DNA from: Streptomyces mexicanus
Lineage (GTDB): Bacteria; Actinomycetota; Actinomycetes; Streptomycetales; Streptomycetaceae
Assembly (NCBI RefSeq): GCF_902506575.1
Contig: NZ_LR732544.1
Span: forward strand, 4,306,927-4,370,039
Direction of reading: 5' to 3'
Length of the DNA: 63,113 nt
The notes under the pieces are model-generated. The model was not told the DNA's origin, did not search any database, and saw only the letters and a program-made list of their open reading frames with translations. Shown in pieces: positions 38,494 to 50,974 of the stretch (positions are counted from its first letter, which is position 1; the number at the start of each line of letters is the position of its first letter). The position numbers and the translations under genes were made by a program.

Positions 38494-38952
38494 GCCCCCA
38501 CGGCTCACCTGTAGTCGGCGACGAGCCCCGCACCCGGTTGGGTGCGGGGCTCGTCCCCTTTGCGGCCCAGGGGGCGCTTCCGGGCCAGGGTCGCTTGCGG
38601 GTCAGGGGCGCTTCGGGCCCAGTGGCTGTGTACGACCCAGGGGCGGCCTGCGCCCCACCGGCCGCTTCCGGCCCTTCGGGGCCTCCCTGGCCTCCTCTGA
38701 GCCGGTCCCGTGGCTTCCCGGGGCCTTCCGGGCCTCCTCTGAGCCGGTCCCGGGCCGTCCGGGCCTTCTCCCGGTTCTCCGCCGGGCCTTCCCGGCCCTC
38801 CACGCGCCGTCCCGGATTTCTGCCGGCCGTCCCGCGCCGTCCCGGGCCGCTTCCTCGGCTCCCCGGCCCTGTTTTCCCGGCTCACCGCGCCCACGCCGGG
38901 CCGGCGGTGCCAGGGCGGTCCGGCGCGGAGTGATCCGCCGAACGGGGCGGAT
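38494..38952. other. Intergenic region after rplA: terminator and GC-rich repeats
   Basis: A strong hairpin (38520-38555; GACGAGCCCCGCACCC paired with GGGTGCGGGGCTCGTC) ends the rplKA transcript. From about 38580 to 38890 come irregular repeats such as cctcctctgagccggtcccg (two copies near 38692 and 38730) and gcgcttccgggccagg variants. The sequence gives only Arg/Pro/Gly-rich frames and I see no gene there. Confidence 0.65.
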
Positions 38953-39232
38953 TTGCTCCGGCCCGCCCCGTTCCCGTACTCTCCTTTCCGAAGCCAAAGA
39001 CCGCTGGTCGTTGCCGTGCGCTCGCAAGAGGGTGCGGTGGCCGAAGGATCCGCTGAACATGCGGACGACCCGCGCAGGTGACAGTGGAAGAACTCCCGGA
39101 GTGCGCGCGCCCCTGTGTCGTGCGTGCGGCCGGTCGAGTCCGCCCCGTGCGCCTGCGCCGGGGCGTTTCGTTTTCCCCAGTCCTCCTTCGGGTCCGCGCG
39201 GTCCGAATCACCCGGAAGGAGGCCGAGGCTCT
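38953..39232 (+). promoter_or_regulatory. rplJ promoter and L10-type ribosomal leader
   Basis: TTGCTC (38953-38958) and TACTCT (38977-38982), 18 bases apart, form the promoter. The roughly 240-base untranslated leader contains gccaaagaccgctggtcg, ggtggccgaaggatccgctg and a hairpin around catgcggacgacccgcgcagg (about 38993-39080), resembling the L10 leader bound by the L10(L12) complex for autoregulation. A second GC-rich hairpin (near 39105-39170) lies before the Shine-Dalgarno GGAAGGAGG. The leader assignment is by resemblance. Confidence 0.65.
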
Positions 39233-39763
39233 ATGGCGAGGCCCGACAAGGCTGCCGCGGTTGCCGAGCTGACGGACAAGTTCCGCAACTCGTCTGCTGC
39301 CGTGCTGACCGAGTACCGCGGTCTCACCGTGGCGCAGCTCAAGACGCTGCGTCGTTCGCTCGGTGAGAACGCCCAGTACGCCGTGGTGAAGAACACGCTG
39401 ACCAAGATTGCGGCCAACGAGGCCGGGATCACGACGCTGGACGACCTGTTCAACGGTCCGACGGCTGTCGCCTTCGTCACCGGTGACCCGGTGGAGTCGG
39501 CGAAGGGTCTCCGTGACTTCGCCAAGGACAACCCGAATCTCGTCATCAAGGGCGGTGTCCTTGACGGCAAGGCGCTGTCCGCCGACGAGATCAAGAAGCT
39601 TGCGGACCTCGAGTCCCGCGAGGTTCTGCTCAGCAAGCTGGCCGGTGCCTTCAAGGCGAAGCAGTCCCAGGCTGCCTCCGTCTTCCAGGCGCTGCCGACG
39701 AAGCTCGTCCGCACCGTGGACGCGCTGCGCGCCAAGCAGGCCGAGCAGGGCGGTGCCGAGTAA
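39233..39763 (+). CDS. rplJ: 50S ribosomal protein L10
   Basis: A 176-residue protein: [20 protein letters not shown], then [31 protein letters not shown] and a C-terminal helix ([20 protein letters not shown]) that binds L7/L12 dimers. It anchors the stalk to 23S rRNA. ATG at 39233, preceded by GGAAGGAGG. Confidence 0.97.
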   Translation: MARPDKAAAVAELTDKFRNSSAAVLTEYRGLTVAQLKTLRRSLGENAQYAVVKNTLTKIAANEAGITTLDDLFNGPTAVAFVTGDPVESAKGLRDFAKDNPNLVIKGGVLDGKALSADEIKKLADLESREVLLSKLAGAFKAKQSQAASVFQALPTKLVRTVDALRAKQAEQGGAE

Positions 39764-39877
39764 TTCGGCTCGCTTTCTGACCCGTACCGACCAGGGCGCG
39801 GGTCGCAGCGGGCCGACGTACGCCCGCCTCATCCAGTACATCCGGCACCTGCCGATTTGAGTGGAAGGACCGCCATC

Positions 39878-40270
39878 ATGGCGAAGCTGTCCCAGGACGA
39901 GCTGCTTGCCCAGTTCGAGGAGATGACCCTCATCGAGCTCTCCGAGTTCGTGAAGGCCTTCGAGGAGAAGTTCGACGTCACCGCTGCCGCGGCCGCCCCG
40001 GTCGTCGTCGCCGGTGGTGGCGCCGGTGCCGCCGCGGGCGCCGAGCAGGCCGAGGAGAAGGACGAGTTCGACGTCATCCTCGCCGGTGCCGGCGACAAGA
40101 AGATCCAGGTCATCAAGGTCGTGCGCGAGCTGACCTCCCTGGGCCTGAAGGAGGCCAAGGACCTGGTCGACGGTGCCCCGAAGCCCGTCCTCGAGAAGGT
40201 CAACAAGGAGGCCGCGGACAAGGCCAAGGAGGCCCTCGAGGGCGCCGGCGCCTCCGTCGAGGTCAAGTAA
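39878..40270 (+). CDS. rplL: 50S ribosomal protein L7/L12
   Basis: A 130-residue stalk protein: [20 protein letters not shown] dimerisation domain, an Ala/Gly hinge ([20 protein letters not shown]), and the C-terminal factor-binding domain with [21 protein letters not shown] and [12 protein letters not shown]. Homology and GTGGAAGGA favour the ATG at 39878 over an earlier in-frame start at 39857. It is co-transcribed with rplJ across a 114-base gap. Confidence 0.97.
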   Translation: MAKLSQDELLAQFEEMTLIELSEFVKAFEEKFDVTAAAAAPVVVAGGGAGAAAGAEQAEEKDEFDVILAGAGDKKIQVIKVVRELTSLGLKEAKDLVDGAPKPVLEKVNKEAADKAKEALEGAGASVEVK

Positions 40271-40932
40271 GACCTGCACCGGTCGTAAGACCTGCACGGG
40301 CCGCACGGCCCTCGACGGGTCCGTCACGGACTCACGCGTGCTGACGGCCCGCCCGCGGAAAAACACTCCGCGCGGGCTGTAACGCGAGCGCACCGAGGAG
40401 CGATCATCCATCCGGGTGGTCGCTCTTCGGCGTTCCCGGGGGTGGCTGTGGCGGCCTTGCACCCGCGACCGGGAGGGGTATGGTGATCTTCGTCGTGCCC
40501 CGGAGGGCCTCGGGAGGCAGGCCGCACGTGACGACGGCAGCGTCCGGCTCGGGGATGGGGGGCCTTGACGAACTGCACGCAGCGCGCAATTCTCAGGACG
40601 CGTCGTCACAAGGATCCGAATCCGAGGCATGGATCGACGGCGAAGAGGGCAGTATCAACGTGCGTTGAGGGCGGCATGCCGCAGGCGGTGACGACAACGA
40701 GGGTCTCAAACAACCCGCACTGGACATCAGTGGGCCAAGTGGCTACACTGACCCTTTGCGCTGCCTGTTAGCTGTCCCCTGCCCGTCACCAGGGGCATGC
40801 CCTCACTCGAGCATCGACGACCGGATCACGTCTGACCTGGCATTTAGGCCACATCAGGCACCGTCTGGCCCGGTGAGCGGGGGAGGGGCCGGTACGCGCG
40901 TAGTGAGTCCGAGCCCTCGGAAGGACCCCCTC
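40271..40932. other. rplL-rpoB intergenic region and rpoB leader
   Basis: These 662 bases contain a direct repeat gtaagacctgcac (about 40268-40295), an imperfect hairpin at 40347-40378, and a better hairpin GAGCGATCATCC/GGTGGTCGCTC (40398-40425) followed by tt that may partly terminate the rplJL message. The rpoB promoter lies at 40721-40749, then a leader of about 175 bases. A 62-codon frame at 40480-40668 has no supporting signals. No gene is seen. Confidence 0.6.
40721..40749 (+). promoter_or_regulatory. rpoB promoter
   Basis: TGGACA (40721-40726) and TACACT (40744-40749) with a 17-base spacer closely match the vegetative consensus. Initiation about 7 bases later would give a leader of roughly 175 bases to the TTG start of rpoB. 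Confidence 0.7.
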
Positions 40933-43900
40933 TTGGCCGCCTCGCGCACTGCCTCGACCGCGAATACGAACAACGGCGCCAGCACCGCCCCGCTGCGCAT
41001 CTCCTTTGCAAAGATCAAGGAGCCCCTCGAGGTTCCGAACCTTCTCGCGCTCCAGACCGAGAGCTTCGACTGGCTGCTCGGCAACGACGCGTGGAAGGCT
41101 CGCGTCGAGGAGGCTCTCGAGAACGGTCAGGACGTTCCCACCAAGTCCGGCCTCGAGGAGATCTTCGAGGAGATCTCCCCGATCGAGGACTTCTCGGGGT
41201 CGATGTCGCTGACCTTCCGCGACCACCGCTTCGAGCCGCCGAAGAACTCGATCGACGAGTGCAAGGAGCGCGACTTCACCTACGCCGCGCCGCTCTTCGT
41301 CACGGCCGAGTTCACCAACAACGAGACCGGCGAGATCAAGTCCCAGACCGTCTTCATGGGCGACTTCCCGCTCATGACGAACAAGGGCACCTTCGTCATC
41401 AACGGCACCGAGCGTGTCGTGGTGTCGCAGCTGGTCCGTTCCCCCGGTGTCTACTTCGACTCCACCATCGACAAGACGTCCGACAAGGACATCTTCTCCG
41501 CCAAGATCATCCCCTCCCGGGGCGCCTGGCTGGAGATGGAGATCGACAAGCGCGACATGGTCGGTGTCCGCATCGACCGCAAGCGCAAGCAGTCCGTCAC
41601 CGTCCTGCTGAAGGCGCTCGGCTGGACCAACGAGCAGATCCTCGAGGAGTTCGGCGAGTACGAGTCGATGCGCGCCACCCTGGAGAAGGACCACACCCAG
41701 GGCCAGGACGACGCGCTGCTCGACATCTACCGGAAGCTCCGCCCGGGCGAGCCCCCCACGCGCGAGGCCGCCCAGACGCTGCTGGAGAACCTCTACTTCA
41801 ACCCCAAGCGCTACGACCTCGCCAAGGTCGGCCGCTACAAGGTCAACAAGAAGCTGGGTACGGACACCCCGCTGGACGCGGGCATCCTGACCGTCGAGGA
41901 CATCATCGCGACGATCAAGTACCTGGTGAAGCTGCACGCCGGCGAGACCGAGACGGTCGGTGACAACGGCCAGTCCGTGGTCGTCGAGACCGACGACATC
42001 GACCACTTCGGCAACCGCCGCCTGCGCAGCGTCGGCGAGCTCATCCAGAACCAGGTCCGCACGGGTCTGGCGCGGATGGAGCGCGTCGTGCGCGAGCGCA
42101 TGACCACGCAGGACGTCGAGGCGATCACGCCGCAGACCCTGATCAACATCCGGCCGGTCGTCGCCTCCATCAAGGAGTTCTTCGGCACCAGCCAGCTGTC
42201 GCAGTTCATGGACCAGAACAACCCGCTGTCTGGTCTCACGCACAAGCGTCGTCTCTCGGCGCTCGGCCCCGGTGGTCTCTCCCGTGAGCGGGCCGGCTTC
42301 GAGGTCCGTGACGTGCACCCCTCGCACTACGGCCGCATGTGCCCGATCGAGACGCCGGAAGGCCCGAACATCGGTCTGATCGGCTCGCTCGCCACCTACG
42401 GCCGGGTCAACGCGTTCGGCTTCGTCGAGACGCCGTACCGCAAGGTCGTCGACGGCCAGGTCACCGACCAGGTCGACTACCTGACGGCCGACGAGGAGGA
42501 CCGCTTCGTCATCGCGCAGGCCAACGCCGTCCTCAGCGACGACCTGCGCTTCGCCGAGAGCCGCGTCCTGGTCCGCCGCCGTGGCGGCGAGGTCGACTAC
42601 GTCAGCCCCGAGGACGTCGACTACATGGACGTCTCGCCGCGCCAGATGGTGTCGGTCGCGACCGCCATGATCCCGTTCCTGGAGCACGACGACGCCAACC
42701 GTGCCCTCATGGGCGCGAACATGATGCGCCAGGCCGTTCCGCTGATCCAGGCGGAGGCCCCGCTCGTCGGCACCGGCATGGAGTACCGCTCCGCCGTCGA
42801 CGCCGGCGACGTCGTCAAGGCCGAGAAGGCCGGTGTGGTCCAGGAGGTCTCCGCGGACTACATCACCACCGCCAACGACGACGGCACGTACATCACGTAC
42901 CGCCTGGCCAAGTTCGCCCGCTCCAACCAGGGCACCTCCGTCAACCAGAAGGTCATCGTCAACGAGGGCGACCGCGTCGTCGTCGGCCAGGTGCTCGCCG
43001 ACGGCCCGGCCACCCAGAACGGCGAGATGGCCCTCGGCAAGAACCTGCTGGTCGCGTTCATGCCGTGGGAGGGTCACAACTACGAGGACGCGATCATCCT
43101 GTCGCAGCGCCTCGTGCAGGACGACGTCCTCTCCTCGATCCACATCGAGGAGCACGAGGTCGACGCCCGTGACACCAAGCTCGGTCCCGAGGAGATCACC
43201 CGGGACATCCCGAACGTCTCCGAGGAGGTCCTCGCCGACCTCGACGAGCGCGGCATCATCCGCATCGGTGCCGAGGTCATCGCCGGCGACATCCTCGTCG
43301 GCAAGGTCACCCCGAAGGGTGAGACCGAGCTGACGCCGGAGGAGCGCCTGCTGCGCGCGATCTTCGGTGAGAAGGCCCGTGAGGTCCGTGACACCTCGCT
43401 GAAGGTGCCGCACGGCGAGACCGGCAAGGTCATCGGCGTGCGCGTCTTCGACCGCGAGGAGGGCGACGAGCTGCCGCCGGGCGTGAACCAGCTGGTCCGC
43501 GTCTACGTCGCGCAGAAGCGCAAGATCACCGACGGTGACAAGCTCGCCGGCCGCCACGGCAACAAGGGTGTCATCTCCAAGATCCTGCCGATCGAGGACA
43601 TGCCGTTCCTGGAGGACGGCACCCCGGTCGACATCATCCTCAACCCGCTGGGTGTGCCGTCCCGAATGAACCCGGGACAGGTATTGGAGATCCACCTCGG
43701 CTGGCTCGCCAGCCAGGGCTGGGACGTCTCCGGTCTCGCCGACGAGTGGGCGCAGCGCCTGCAGTCCATCGGCGCCGACCGGGTCGAGCCCCGTACCAAC
43801 GTGGCGACCCCGGTCTTCGACGGCGCCCGCGAGGACGAGCTGGCCGGTCTGCTGGAGAACACCCTGCCCAACCGCGACGGCGACCGCATGGTCCTGCCGT

Positions 43901-44418
43901 CCGGCAAGGCCCGGCTGTTCGACGGCCGTTCCGGTGAGCCGTTCCCGGACCCGATCTCGGTCGGCTACATGTACATCCTGAAGCTGCACCACCTGGTCGA
44001 CGACAAGCTGCACGCCCGCTCGACCGGTCCGTACTCGATGATCACCCAGCAGCCGCTGGGTGGTAAGGCCCAGTTCGGTGGCCAGCGGTTCGGTGAGATG
44101 GAGGTGTGGGCACTCGAGGCCTACGGTGCCGCCTACGCCCTCCAGGAGCTGCTGACCATCAAGTCCGACGACGTCACCGGCCGTGTGAAGGTCTACGAGG
44201 CGATCGTCAAGGGCGAGAACATCCCCGAGCCCGGCATCCCCGAGTCCTTCAAGGTCCTCATCAAGGAGATGCAGTCTCTCTGCCTGAACGTGGAGGTGCT
44301 GTCCAGCGACGGTATGTCCATCGAGATGCGCGACACCGACGAGGATGTCTTCCGCGCTGCGGAGGAGCTCGGCATCGACCTGTCCCGGCGCGAGCCGAGC
44401 AGCGTCGAAGAGGTCTGA
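40933..44418 (+). CDS. rpoB: DNA-directed RNA polymerase beta subunit
   Basis: A 1161-residue subunit beginning with TTG at 40933 ([20 protein letters not shown]), the length and start known for Streptomyces RpoB; the open frame extends 59 codons upstream without homology. GGAAGGA lies 8 bases before. The rifampicin region [20 protein letters not shown] and the downstream [11 protein letters not shown] are wild type. It forms half of the catalytic centre with RpoC, encoded 94 bases downstream. Confidence 0.97.
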   Translation: MAASRTASTANTNNGASTAPLRISFAKIKEPLEVPNLLALQTESFDWLLGNDAWKARVEEALENGQDVPTKSGLEEIFEEISPIEDFSGSMSLTFRDHRFEPPKNSIDECKERDFTYAAPLFVTAEFTNNETGEIKSQTVFMGDFPLMTNKGTFVINGTERVVVSQLVRSPGVYFDSTIDKTSDKDIFSAKIIPSRGAWLEMEIDKRDMVGVRIDRKRKQSVTVLLKALGWTNEQILEEFGEYESMRATLEKDHTQGQDDALLDIYRKLRPGEPPTREAAQTLLENLYFNPKRYDLAKVGRYKVNKKLGTDTPLDAGILTVEDIIATIKYLVKLHAGETETVGDNGQSVVVETDDIDHFGNRRLRSVGELIQNQVRTGLARMERVVRERMTTQDVEAITPQTLINIRPVVASIKEFFGTSQLSQFMDQNNPLSGLTHKRRLSALGPGGLSRERAGFEVRDVHPSHYGRMCPIETPEGPNIGLIGSLATYGRVNAFGFVETPYRKVVDGQVTDQVDYLTADEEDRFVIAQANAVLSDDLRFAESRVLVRRRGGEVDYVSPEDVDYMDVSPRQMVSVATAMIPFLEHDDANRALMGANMMRQAVPLIQAEAPLVGTGMEYRSAVDAGDVVKAEKAGVVQEVSADYITTANDDGTYITYRLAKFARSNQGTSVNQKVIVNEGDRVVVGQVLADGPATQNGEMALGKNLLVAFMPWEGHNYEDAIILSQRLVQDDVLSSIHIEEHEVDARDTKLGPEEITRDIPNVSEEVLADLDERGIIRIGAEVIAGDILVGKVTPKGETELTPEERLLRAIFGEKAREVRDTSLKVPHGETGKVIGVRVFDREEGDELPPGVNQLVRVYVAQKRKITDGDKLAGRHGNKGVISKILPIEDMPFLEDGTPVDIILNPLGVPSRMNPGQVLEIHLGWLASQGWDVSGLADEWAQRLQSIGADRVEPRTNVATPVFDGAREDELAGLLENTLPNRDGDRMVLPSGKARLFDGRSGEPFPDPISVGYMYILKLHHLVDDKLHARSTGPYSMITQQPLGGKAQFGGQRFGEMEVWALEAYGAAYALQELLTIKSDDVTGRVKVYEAIVKGENIPEPGIPESFKVLIKEMQSLCLNVEVLSSDGMSIEMRDTDEDVFRAAEELGIDLSRREPSSVEEV

Positions 44419-44512
44419 CGGGAGTCCGGCGGGCCTGCCACCAAGGCCCGCCGACCCCGGTGACCCCCGTACAGACCCAAAGACTTACGACCCTGAGAGG
44501 GATTGACGCATA

Positions 44513-48412
<3,900 letters not shown>

Positions 48413-48423
48413 GCGAGCAGCAT

Positions 48424-48461
48424 GAAGGGCGGTCACCCCGGGTTCGGGGTGGCCGCCCTTC
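48424..48461. terminator. Bidirectional terminator between rpoC and the M48 peptidase gene
   Basis: GAAGGGCGGTCACCCC (48424-48439) and GGGGTGGCCGCCCTTC (48446-48461) form a 16-bp stem with one G-U pair and a gggttc loop. It separates rpoC from the convergent minus-strand block. Confidence 0.9.
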
Positions 48462-48467
48462 GGCGTG

Positions 48468-49421
48468 TCATCGTCTGTTGTCCACAAGTACCCGCAAGTG
48501 GTGGAGGCGGGTGTGGACATCGGGGTGCGACTCCAGCAGGCGTGCGATGAGGCCCTCTTTCTCGAACGGGACGCCCAGGGCCATGGCAGCCGCCCGCTCG
48601 GACTCCTCCCGCTCGTGGCTCTCGCGCAGGACGGCCATCAACTCCTGTGCGAAGCCGAGCCGCGCCGCATGGGCGTCGGCCTTGAGCTCGGCTCGCCGTG
48701 ACACGGCCGCCGCAAGGCAGGGAGTCGCGAGCGGCAGGAGCACCAGGCCGTACGTCGCCGTCGCAAGGGCAACCATGACGGCTCCCACAACTCCGATGAT
48801 CACGGCGATGACGCCCACAGGGAGATGGTCGCTGTGTCGGGCCAGCCGCCGCAGCAAGCGCCAGGTCAGCCGTGCGGGCTGGGCGTACCAGGAAGTGAGC
48901 AGCGATGCCCAGGCATGTCCACCGGTGTGGTGCCCCAGCTCGTGCGCCAGTACCCCAGCCAGCTGGGCGGGCGACAGAGTCCTGAGCGAATGGCTGGTGA
49001 CCCCGACGAGGTGACCGGCGGCGGCCAGGGCATTGACGTCGTCACCGTCCTCCACCCACAACTGGTAGGCATCACCGTCCACTCCGGCTCGGGCCGTGAC
49101 CTCGCGCCACACGGACCGTAGTTTCCCGTCCTCCTCGGGAGACGGGAGACGCAGACCGAATAGCTGCCGCGCCAGGAGCCGTTCGCAGGGGCGGTGGAAA
49201 GCCAGAGCGCCGCTCAGCACCCAGAGGCCCGACGGGATCCACCACGGCGGGCCGCCCAGGCGGTCCACGGCGTAGGAGATGCCGAGCACGACAGCGAGGC
49301 CGGCAAGCACATGCGGCAGGTGGAGCGCCAGCCTGCCGAGGGCGAAGGCGTCCGCGCCGCGCTGACGGGCGGATATGTATCTGCGGCCCGTTCGTGTCGG
49401 GAACTCGTCGGACGTGGACAT
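48468..49421 (-). CDS. M48-family membrane zinc metallopeptidase
   Basis: A 317-residue membrane protein. Hydrophobic segments at about 35-75 (VLAGLAVVLGISYAVDRLG and LWVLSGALAF) and about 205-245 flank the peptidase core. The zinc motif is HELGH in LAGVLAHELGHHTGGHAW, and the third ligand is Glu in SRRAELKADAHAARLGF. It resembles HtpX and BlaR1 peptidases. The ATG at 49419-49421 has AGAAGGAGG in front; the longer frame lacks one. It is the last gene of a co-directional block with a Pycsar-effector-like gene 45 bases upstream. Its target could be a membrane partner of that system; this is inference. Confidence 0.87.
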   Translation of the reverse strand: MSTSDEFPTRTGRRYISARQRGADAFALGRLALHLPHVLAGLAVVLGISYAVDRLGGPPWWIPSGLWVLSGALAFHRPCERLLARQLFGLRLPSPEEDGKLRSVWREVTARAGVDGDAYQLWVEDGDDVNALAAAGHLVGVTSHSLRTLSPAQLAGVLAHELGHHTGGHAWASLLTSWYAQPARLTWRLLRRLARHSDHLPVGVIAVIIGVVGAVMVALATATYGLVLLPLATPCLAAAVSRRAELKADAHAARLGFAQELMAVLRESHEREESERAAAMALGVPFEKEGLIARLLESHPDVHTRLHHLRVLVDNRR

Positions 49422-49466
49422 GGTGCCTCCTTCTCGGTGGCCGACGGACACGGGGCGAGGCGTGCA

Positions 49467-49985
49467 TCAGGAAAGGAGCAGCGAGCCGGGCAGCAGGACG
49501 GCCGCGAGGCCGAAGGAAGCCAGTCCTGTCCGGATCCATGAGTGCTTGCGGGCTGCGATGGCGCTCGTCTCGGCGAGGGCGAGCAGCACGCCGCAAACGG
49601 GATCGCGGCCCGTATCCGTGAGGGCTTCGGCGAGCCGGCCGGCCCGCGCGGCCTGTCGTACGTCGCCGAAGTAAGTCAGCGGACGGCCGGGCGTCCAGTG
49701 GACTCTGCCGTACCGGGGCATCACCGCCAGCACCAGCGCACACAGCGCGACGACCAGGCCGGCCGCACCTGCCCACCAGAGGACCGCGGCGGGCCCCGGA
49801 AGCAGGCCGGGGCTCCAGTCACGGCTGGTCAGGAGCGCGGCCAGCAGGCCCGCCGAAATGCCGAGCGCGCCGACCAGGACGGTGGCTTTGGCATCGGCAC
49901 GGCTGATCTCGGCCCGCAGGTCGGCCAGCAGCTCGGCGCCTGCCCGCAGTGCGGGGTCGTGCGGTGCCGTCATGCCGGGGTTCAT
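49467..49985 (-). CDS. Pycsar effector-like membrane protein (PycTM, DUF5706 type)
   Basis: A 172-residue protein. Residues 19-42, LLADLRAEISRADAKATVLV and onward, match the start of the DUF5706/PycTM domain (E-I-S-x-A-D-x-K-A before TM1). TM1 is at about 36-55 (GALGISAGLLAALL) and TM2 at about 66-88 (AVLWWAGAAGLVVALCALVLAV). A cytoplasmic part includes TYFGDVRQAARAGRLAEAL, and TM3 closes the protein (FGLAAVLLPGSLLLS). In Pycsar anti-phage systems such effectors bind cUMP or cCMP made by a companion cyclase and disrupt the membrane. The ATG overlaps the upstream stop (ATGA), and a cyclase gene lies three genes upstream. The family call is by resemblance to the motif. Confidence 0.78.
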   Translation of the reverse strand: MNPGMTAPHDPALRAGAELLADLRAEISRADAKATVLVGALGISAGLLAALLTSRDWSPGLLPGPAAVLWWAGAAGLVVALCALVLAVMPRYGRVHWTPGRPLTYFGDVRQAARAGRLAEALTDTGRDPVCGVLLALAETSAIAARKHSWIRTGLASFGLAAVLLPGSLLLS

Positions 49986-50953
49986 GCGGGAGACTCCTTG
50001 CCGATGCCGGGCGGAGTGGACGGGTCCGTGGTCTGCAGGATGGTCGTCATCCGCTCGGCGACGAGCCTGCGGGGCTCTTCGAGCTGGTACTCCTCCAGGT
50101 GCTTTTCCTCCAGGGCTTGGTTGATCAGTGCCACCTGGGTGTCCAGCAACCTGGTCTGGCCGGCCTGGAGATGCTCCAGGACCAGCCGGGTCTCGTCGGG
50201 ATGCGCCGCCAGGTGCAGGGCGAGTGCGGCGGTGCCGCCCTTGGCCAGGATCAGTTCGTAGAACCTGATCTGCTCGGCCCTGCGCTCGGCTGCGTACCTC
50301 TCGCGGCGCAGCGTCGCTTCGTGCTCCGGCTCCACGGCCTCCGCCTCGTGGCGGGCCGTGCGCAGGCGTGCCTGGTGAAGGCGTTCCGCGGCGTCGCGGC
50401 GCAGTCGTAGGGAACAGGTGACCTGCAGACCCTGGTCATGGCCGAGCCAGGACGCGTCGTTCACCCGCTTCTGCACCGCCTGCTCTGCCTCGGCGCTTGC
50501 CTCGATGGCATGACCGCGGCTGGCGGCGCGCATCAGTGGCAGGAGCTTTCGGGTGAGCAGGCCGGGCACGTCACGTTCCTGGCTGCGGACGAACCGCGCC
50601 GCGTCGGTGACGCGCCAGCCGATGTCTGCGGTGACCTCGAACTCGAAGCTGTCGACCGCGCTGGGCAGCGGGACGGTCAGCTGGAAGGCGTGGGGGTCGG
50701 TGTTCACCTCGTACACGGCGACATAGCGCCGCACCGATGTGGGGCGGTCGGGGGGCGGGAAGATCTCGTACGCGCCCTTTCGTGTCACACAGACCAAGGC
50801 GTGATCGATGCGTCCCGTGAAGCGCCGACCGCCGAGGCGGAAGCGCGGGAGTTGCCAGACGGTGCGAACGGGGTCGGCGTCGGTGTGGGGGGCGGCGTGA
50901 GGCAGGGGCTGCTGCTGAAACCAGTCCAATCGGTCTTGCTCTACGTGTTCCAC
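49982..50953 (-). CDS. SPFH/band-7-like coiled-coil protein
   Basis: A 323-residue cytoplasmic protein. Residues about 55-185 resemble an SPFH domain: the strand-rich RFTGRIDHALVCVTRKGAYE, then FEFEVTADIGWRVTDAARFV, a helical stretch LTRKLLPLMRAASRGHAIE, and GLQVTCSLRLRRDAAERL. A charged coiled coil (about 190-245, many Arg/Glu/Ala) follows. No transmembrane helix is visible, unlike stomatins. GTG at 50953 with GGAGG 7 bases upstream. It starts 21 bases after the P-loop gene ends and overlaps the PycTM-like gene by ATGA, so it is part of the same operon. A scaffold role at the membrane is plausible but unproven. Confidence 0.68.
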   Translation of the reverse strand: MEHVEQDRLDWFQQQPLPHAAPHTDADPVRTVWQLPRFRLGGRRFTGRIDHALVCVTRKGAYEIFPPPDRPTSVRRYVAVYEVNTDPHAFQLTVPLPSAVDSFEFEVTADIGWRVTDAARFVRSQERDVPGLLTRKLLPLMRAASRGHAIEASAEAEQAVQKRVNDASWLGHDQGLQVTCSLRLRRDAAERLHQARLRTARHEAEAVEPEHEATLRRERYAAERRAEQIRFYELILAKGGTAALALHLAAHPDETRLVLEHLQAGQTRLLDTQVALINQALEEKHLEEYQLEEPRRLVAERMTTILQTTDPSTPPGIGKESPA

Positions 50954-50974
50954 GGTCGGCCTCCGGAATACGGG

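Noticed and set aside
40480..40668. Small ORF in the rplL-rpoB gap
   Set aside because: No ribosome-binding site, no recognisable sequence, and it ends before the rpoB promoter; judged chance.
42180..42330. Possible rifampicin-resistance changes in rpoB
   Set aside because: The cluster from [15 protein letters not shown] through [13 protein letters not shown] is wild type.
40786..44013. 1075-codon open frame opposite rpoB
   Set aside because: Antisense shadow of rpoB with the same compositional signature; no ribosome-binding site or homology.
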